Shown piece after piece: positions 31,356 to 31,668 of a stretch of 31,668 bases of DNA. How positions within the stretch are numbered: the first letter of the stretch is position 1; each line of letters opens with the position of its first letter. The notes beneath the pieces were generated by a model. That model did no database searches, was not told the origin of the DNA, and was given only the letters and a program-made list of their open reading frames with translations. A program made the position numbers and the translations under genes. Origin of the DNA: Haliea sp041746975 (GTDB taxonomy: Bacteria > Pseudomonadota > Gammaproteobacteria > Pseudomonadales > Halieaceae); the NCBI GenBank assembly GCA_041746975.1, contig JBGTGB010000012.1, forward strand, positions 1-31,668, given 5' to 3'.

Positions 31356-31668
31356 ATGGCCCCGCAGAAAACCGTTCCCGACAGCCACAAGGCAATTCTT
31401 GAAACTGCCGTTTTCGCCTTTGTCAGCACGATTCGGGTGAAGGACCAGCTTGTCTCCACCAATCCAATAGGTTTTGACTGGGACGGTGATACCTTCCGCT
31501 TTAGTACACTCAAAAGCCGGGTCAAGTACCGCAACCTGCAGGCGGATTCACGAATTACAATCTGCGTGCTGGACCCGGTGAATCCCACCCGCTATGTGGA
31601 GATCAGGGGCCGCGCGGAGCTGGCAGACGACCCCGAGGGCAGCCTCAACCAGAAAATCTATCGCAAGA
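31356..31668 (+). CDS. PPOX-class (pyridoxamine 5'-phosphate oxidase-like) flavin/F420 protein, partial
   Basis: About 104 codons are visible before the right edge. The translation runs from MAPQKTVPDSHKAILE through FAFVSTIRVKDQLVSTNPIGF, FRFSTLKSRVKYRN and RITICVLDPVNPTRYVEIRGRAEL, a split-barrel flavin-binding pattern like the PPOX F420-dependent (TIGR03618-like) group. AGGAG lies nine bases before the ATG. It is divergent from the KstD-like operon. It may reduce an enone or bind F420/FMN; with three LLM proteins in the window it raises the question of F420 use. Confidence 0.82.
   Translation, partial: MAPQKTVPDSHKAILETAVFAFVSTIRVKDQLVSTNPIGFDWDGDTFRFSTLKSRVKYRNLQADSRITICVLDPVNPTRYVEIRGRAELADDPEGSLNQKIYRK

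Noticed and set aside
31220..31588. 123-codon upstream extension of the KstD-like protein
   Set aside because: It crosses the divergent promoter region and the PPOX coding sequence, and the FAD motif sits at the normal distance from ATG 31219.

Overview
The window looks like chromosome of a GC-rich, marine-type gammaproteobacterium. Proteobacterial housekeeping genes at the left edge (nadK, lipA, a GlpG-like rhomboid) support this. A Cellvibrionales-like host (Halieaceae or Spongiibacteraceae) is a guess from the catabolic gene mix and was not tested. I saw no tRNA, rRNA, CRISPR array, insertion sequence or phage gene. With the starts chosen here, no gene-free stretch exceeds 300 bases.

Region 1 (1-4339) is core: rhomboid protease (partial), NAD kinase, lipoyl synthase, and a divergent beta-CASP metallo-hydrolase. 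Region 2 (4359 to the right edge) is an accessory block in which nearly every gene fits steroid or triterpenoid chemistry. In order it holds: Rieske oxygenase A, a small NTF2/SnoaL protein, an LLM flavoprotein, Rieske oxygenase B with a TetR regulator and a double operator, a 3-alpha-HSD-like SDR with a cycloeucalenol cycloisomerase (CPI1)-like membrane protein, two more TetR regulators, a 3-beta-HSD/epimerase-like reductase with a second LLM protein, a CYP51-family P450 with its ferredoxin, and a third LLM protein. Then come a PQQ-dehydrogenase lipoprotein / thiolase-like aldolase / DUF35 operon; a convergent operon of beta-hydroxyacid dehydrogenase, aldehyde dehydrogenase, SDR and an ecdysteroid-kinase-like phosphotransferase; a tandem-MarR regulator with a sterol-desaturase-family protein and a CMD-family protein; an OYE/dienoyl-CoA-reductase-like flavoenzyme with a KstD-like flavoprotein; and a partial PPOX-family gene.

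The most striking point is that a CPI1-like protein and a CYP51-family P450 occur together. In plants these enzymes act consecutively: CPI1 opens the 9,19-cyclopropane ring of cycloeucalenol to give obtusifoliol, and CYP51 removes the 14-alpha-methyl group. The CYP51 here has Phe at the B' position that, in characterised CYP51s, goes with C4-monomethyl substrates such as obtusifoliol. Rieske oxygenases and a 3-beta-HSD-like reductase are the enzyme types used for bacterial C-4 demethylation (SdmA/SdmB). The Ltp2-like/DUF35 pair and the KstD-like and OYE-like enzymes point to side-chain and ring catabolism. No squalene epoxidase or oxidosqualene cyclase is present here. I therefore infer that the block remodels or degrades imported algal or plant 9,19-cyclosterols. 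This is a hypothesis and not a demonstrated pathway.

Regulation is dense: three TetR proteins and one fused double-MarR protein. Palindromes lie on plausible promoters, including a twin 14-bp operator at Rieske B and a TAAAACATT motif shared by the third LLM gene, the PQQ-dehydrogenase gene and, in degenerate form, the CYP51 gene.
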